This document shows positions 48,515-51,552 of a stretch of DNA of 51,552 nucleotides, piece by piece (the first letter of the stretch is position 1; every line of letters begins with the position of its first letter). The notes under the pieces were generated by a model that was given only the letters and a program-made list of their open reading frames with translations, ran no database searches and had not been told where the DNA came from. Source of the stretch: Phlegmacium glaucopus. Taxonomy: Eukaryota; Basidiomycota; Agaricomycetes; Agaricales; Cortinariaceae. The position numbers were made by a program, and so were the translations under genes. Location: contig MU130354.1 in assembly GCA_015039465.1 (NCBI GenBank), positions 7,040-58,591 of the forward strand. Direction: 5' to 3'.

Positions 48515-49860
48515 ATGGAGCCTGAGCAGCCACCTGCTCTGCCTGCACGTTCTGTACCGGCCCCAGAAGAGCCCTCTTCTGCAGAGAGGTTATCCCTCAA
48601 GAGGGATTTTGATCGGCTCTTTCAGAAGACCCTGAGCGATAAAAAGGACCTTTTTGCTGCTGACGGAGAAATAGAGCGGAAGGCGGCACTGGTTGAGCTT
48701 GAGGAGGACCTGGTGTGTGTCTGAGCCCATTTGTATGATTGTTTCTGATCACTTTTTCGGCAGGACAACCTTGGAATGTTGGTGACTCGTTTAGAAAATC
48801 GGGCAGCGTTCAGCTGGAACCTTCGATATATGGATATGACTCCTTGGATCACCGAATTTCCACCCTCCACCCAGTCCAGCATAGTTAAGCAGATCAAAGC
48901 GAGTATACTTCGTCTTCATGCTAGGATCTTTGAATTATTACCGTCCACTCCCTTGGGCGATTTGGAGGAAGATGGATCAGCCGGTGAGGAGGAGGGCGAT
49001 GTGGAGTCCGAGGAAGCAGAGGTTGTACCGGTGAGCAAAGGGAAGTCGTCAATGAGGGAAGCTGTGGTGGAACCAGAGGTCGGTGAGCTGAACAATCTGC
49101 CAGTACATATGGGTCGTTTGTTCTTTGGCTTTCACTCATGGCTATTTTTAGTGTAGCCATGTGCCAAATCCGGTCATGACTGTGTCCCTCATACTGGCCC
49201 AACCGATAACGGTTGTTGTGAATGCTGTTTTGCACAATGAAAAGGCTGTTCCCTGTACCAAAGGCCTGTGAGTACAGCAACTCCAAAGAAACGAGGCAAG
49301 GCCGCCAAGTTAGTCGAGGCTGAGGATGATGAATCAGTAGAGGAGCCAGCACCAAAGTCACTGGGGCTCTTGAGTTTGTTGGCGAGAGGGTTTAAACAGA
49401 AGCAGGTCACAAAATTGCCAGAGGCTCCTCCACCACCTCATCCTTCAAAACCGCCTAGGTTCAACTTGGTAGGCATCGTCATTCCCCCTCTTGTCAAACC
49501 GCATTATCGTATTTGCAGCTTTGAAAGCCCACCAAAGTGTTGTCCTCGGCTGCTGCAAGTGTTGTAGGTGAGATGGGACCTCCTTGTTCAGCTACTCCCT
49601 CGGTTCAGTCCTTCGCTACATTTTTGTCTGGGTCAGCCTCCCAGGATCCCAATCATGCCTTGGCACTTCTCCAGATAAAATATCAAGCGTCTCAGGAAGA
49701 CCTCCGCCTTGAAAGGGAGCGACTCGCCCTGGAACAGCAGCGGTCTGTCCATCAAGAGGCCTACTACAAGCGGACGCTTTCAGAGCAGCAGGCAAAGTAT
49801 GAGTGGGAGTTGGCAGAAGCACGGAAGCAGAGGTCCAGTGAAGAGGGGAAGGCGAAATGA
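48515..49860 (+). pseudogene. Unrecognised coiled-coil ORF with a stop
   Basis: ATG 48515 opens MEPEQPPALPARSVPAPEEP, then an acidic helix-rich region (RDFDRLFQKTLSDKKDLFAA). Exon 1 ends at 48712 and exon 2 starts at 48764 (LDNLGMLVTRLENRAAFSWN). A Cys-rich stretch follows at about 49157-49250 (PCAKSGHDCVPHTG, then CCECC) and contains an in-frame TGA at about 49240, after which VSTATPKKRGKAAKLVE continues in the same frame. The last part (49560-49857) is a long coiled coil rich in Glu, Gln and Arg (RLERERLALEQQRSVH, YYKRTLSEQQAKYEWELAE). I do not recognise the family. The Cys cluster suggests zinc binding. Its position next to retroelement and TIR sequences suggests a mobile-element gene. Confidence 0.55.
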
Positions 49861-50457
49861 GAGGAAGGGGATGTGAGTGGTTTGCCTTGGACTTTGTCGG
49901 TTCCTTCTTCTATTTTCTTCTATTGTTATCCTTCTGCTTCTTGTACTGTATCGTAGTATATTTGGACTTCATCGCTGTCGTTGTGTTTTTTGTTTTTCTT
50001 GATTTTTTTTTTGTAGCTTGTTGAATAAATGTTTTGTTTTTGGGATTTTGGATAGTAAGTGAAAATAATAAATAAGAGTTTTGTTAAAAAGGCTTAATAA
50101 ATTGGTTGAAGCATCAGGGTATGTTGGTGAATTATTGTGGCCAAGCACCGAAAGAAGGTAGGCCATTTTTCTTTGTGAAATGTGAAAAGTGAGAATAAAA
50201 AGATTAAAAGGAGGACACTCAACACAATCGAGGTTAGGGCTCAGATACCTTCATTGCCATAACCCTGGGGGATTGCGCAAGGTCTGAGCAGTTATGTGGC
50301 TTGATACCTAATTCTAAATGTCAAAGGAAGCGGTTCAAGCAATAGCAAAGCAAAAGATAGCAATGTGAAACAAATGATAAGTGAAAAAAATGTGAAAAGA
50401 GCGAAATATAGAGAGAATAAATTTTTTGAGAGATGAAGCAAGCAGCTTTGATTCAGC
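49861..50457. other. Possible LTR, no gene
   Basis: A gene-free stretch downstream (on minus) of the retroelement polyprotein end. The minus strand has a polypurine tract (agtagggaggaggagc) directly before TGAATC, the position where a 3' LTR would start. No second LTR lies inside the window to confirm this. Confidence 0.3.
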
Positions 50458-50473
50458 TCCTCCTCCCTACTTT
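50458..50473 (-). other. Candidate polypurine tract of the retroelement
   Basis: The minus strand reads AGTAGGGAGGAGGAGC, followed at once by TG. This is the usual plus-strand primer position of Ty3/gypsy elements, just outside the polyprotein. Confidence 0.4.
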
Positions 50474-51314
50474 AATCATGACTGTCTGCAGTCATCCTCC
50501 AGCAAGTCGGCGTCTTCTGTGTTGTCGTTGTCGTTGTCAGGATCTATGATGCTGGACTCTTGCATTTTGGTGAGCCTGGCTTGTAAGATGTTGATTAGTT
50601 GTTCCAAAGGAGGTAAATCAATTTTAGACTGAGCGAAGTAGGGGATTACTCTAAATGCTGCAAAGGGCTGGTCGAAGACCGAGCCACTGAGCTCTGATAT
50701 AATGTAGGTGCCTCCTCGGTTACATGATAGCACTATGAAGGGTCCTAGATAGCGAGCGCGCATTTTTCAATTAAGTGCCTTCTCAATCACTGTGTTTCAT
50801 ACTAGGACAAGGTTCACCTAATTTGAAGTCGTAGTCGTGTATGGTGTGTGAGTGTTCCTTTTCAAATCAGACTGCAGCTTTGAGTCTTGCTGAGTGTACC
50901 TTGTCGTGGAGCTGTGCAAGTTGGTAGCGTCATTTTTGCAAGGCGATTGCTCATTGGGTGATGAGGTTGGTTGTTGAGAGAATGTTGTTGGGTGGGGGAA
51001 GGAGGTAGTTGGCTTTGGAGATGTTGAATGGGAGCAGTGGTTGTGTACCAGTGGTGGTGAAATAAGGGGAGCAGCCCATTATGGCGACAGATGGTAACTC
51101 TTTCTGCCCAAAATACTGAGTAGGCGGACGATGACCACTTACTTTCTTCTCCATCACATGCTTTGTACAGGGCCTGATGGATGTCAAAGTGGGATTGTTC
51201 TACCAGTCCATTGGCATGGGAGTTGTAGCCGGAAATGTGAATATGGGTGATGTGGTATTGCTTAGCGAGGTAGGTCATCACTTTTACAAAGGGGGCGCCA
51301 TTATCACCTCTAGC
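50473..51314 (-). pseudogene. Ty3/gypsy integrase and polyprotein 3' end, decayed
   Basis: The minus strand encodes an integrase core with DNGAPFVKVMTYLAKQYHI, HIHISGYNSHANGLVEQSH and SVFWAERVTI, so the second catalytic Asp and the Glu are visible. A frameshift moves the reading to MGCSPYFTTTGTQPLLPFN, and further lesions lie near 50780-50850. After that the C-terminal part resumes as MRARYLGPFIVLSCNRGGTY, FAAFRVIPYF and an acidic end. Reverse transcriptase and RNase H are not in the window, because upstream sequence is replaced by an inverted-repeat element at 51315. Confidence 0.85.
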
Positions 51315-51552
51315 AGCTAGGACCATGTATCAAAATGGGCAGTTGCCCATGAGAAGGCATATATCAGAGGGGCAATCTGCCTGTTAGGCAAGTTGCCCAA
51401 GATACATATATTTCCAAAAAAGGAAAAATTATATGAATGATAGATCATCCTTTTAGGACCCTGAATCTGTTGAAATTCTATTAATAGCTTCTTTTCTTAT
51501 TGAGAAATACATTTTTAAACACAGTGCTAAATGAGATTTGGCCTATGGGAGA
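51315..51552. mobile_element. Inverted second copy of the TIR element, truncated by window end
   Basis: The sequence agctaggaccatgtatcaaaatgggcag and the following 230 bp match the right end of the 47508-48386 element in reverse orientation, including gttgcccaagatacatata, tagcttcttttcttattgag and agtgctaaatgagatttgg. It cuts into the integrase of the retroelement. The copy lacks the 28-bp duplication seen at 48300-48340. Confidence 0.85.

Noticed and set aside
1..51552. tRNA or rRNA genes
   Set aside because: No convincing tRNA B-box with paired arms and no rRNA-like sequence was found by eye; a covariance-model scan would be needed to exclude small RNAs.

Overview
The window is nuclear DNA of a filamentous basidiomycete, most likely a mushroom-forming Agaricomycete. 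Genes carry many short introns (about 45-75 nt, GT...AG). The gene families fit: a class I hydrophobin, a NACHT-WD40 NLR-like protein, a TKL-like kinase-fold protein, a fungal HNH-nuclease relic, a DUF6589-type gene and an F-box/LRR protein. All functions below are read from translated motifs and splice reconstruction, without database searches. For six long genes I summed the exons of my model and every sum is a multiple of three, which supports the models.

Layout. 1-3280 is gene-free and repeat-rich (triplet minisatellite, 52-bp tandem repeat, 160-bp duplication). 3283-5444 (-) encodes a WD40-like N-terminus fused to a degenerate kinase domain. 6858-10142 (-) is a six-exon SNM1/Artemis-type DNA nuclease. 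10523-11034 (-) is a hydrophobin, followed by an internally deleted hydrophobin relic (11774-12029). 12709-14147 (+) is pyridoxal kinase, convergent with ARP2 of the Arp2/3 complex (14262-15905, -). An HNH-nuclease relic (about 15881-17215, +) starts on the antisense strand of ARP2 exon 1. 18401-23171 (-) is a seven-exon NLR-like gene with NACHT and 15 very similar WD40 repeats.

24955-31300 (+) encodes a 1,930-residue protein with two START-like lipid-binding regions and a C-terminal membrane segment. 31588-34645 (+) is an 857-residue LisH, glutamine-rich regulator of the SomA/Flo8 type. 35520-37088 (-) is an F-box protein. This central block (6.8-37 kb) is the conserved housekeeping part.

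From 37 kb to the end the window is dominated by mobile-element material. It holds low-complexity repeats, a 371-bp near-perfect foldback palindrome (40147-40517), a RecQ-like helicase with three in-frame stops (41303-43670, +), convergent with a DUF6589-type gene carrying stops and frameshifts (43616-46435, -). It also holds an 879-bp element with terminal inverted repeats (47508-48386), an unrecognised coiled-coil ORF with one stop (48515-49860), and the 3' end of a decayed Ty3/gypsy polyprotein (50473-51314, -). That polyprotein is cut by an inverted copy of the 879-bp element, which runs off the window.

The best leads are the WD40-pseudokinase fusion, the NLR with near-identical WD40 units, the helicase/DUF6589 pair and the inverted-repeat elements. 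None is shown here to be a new system.
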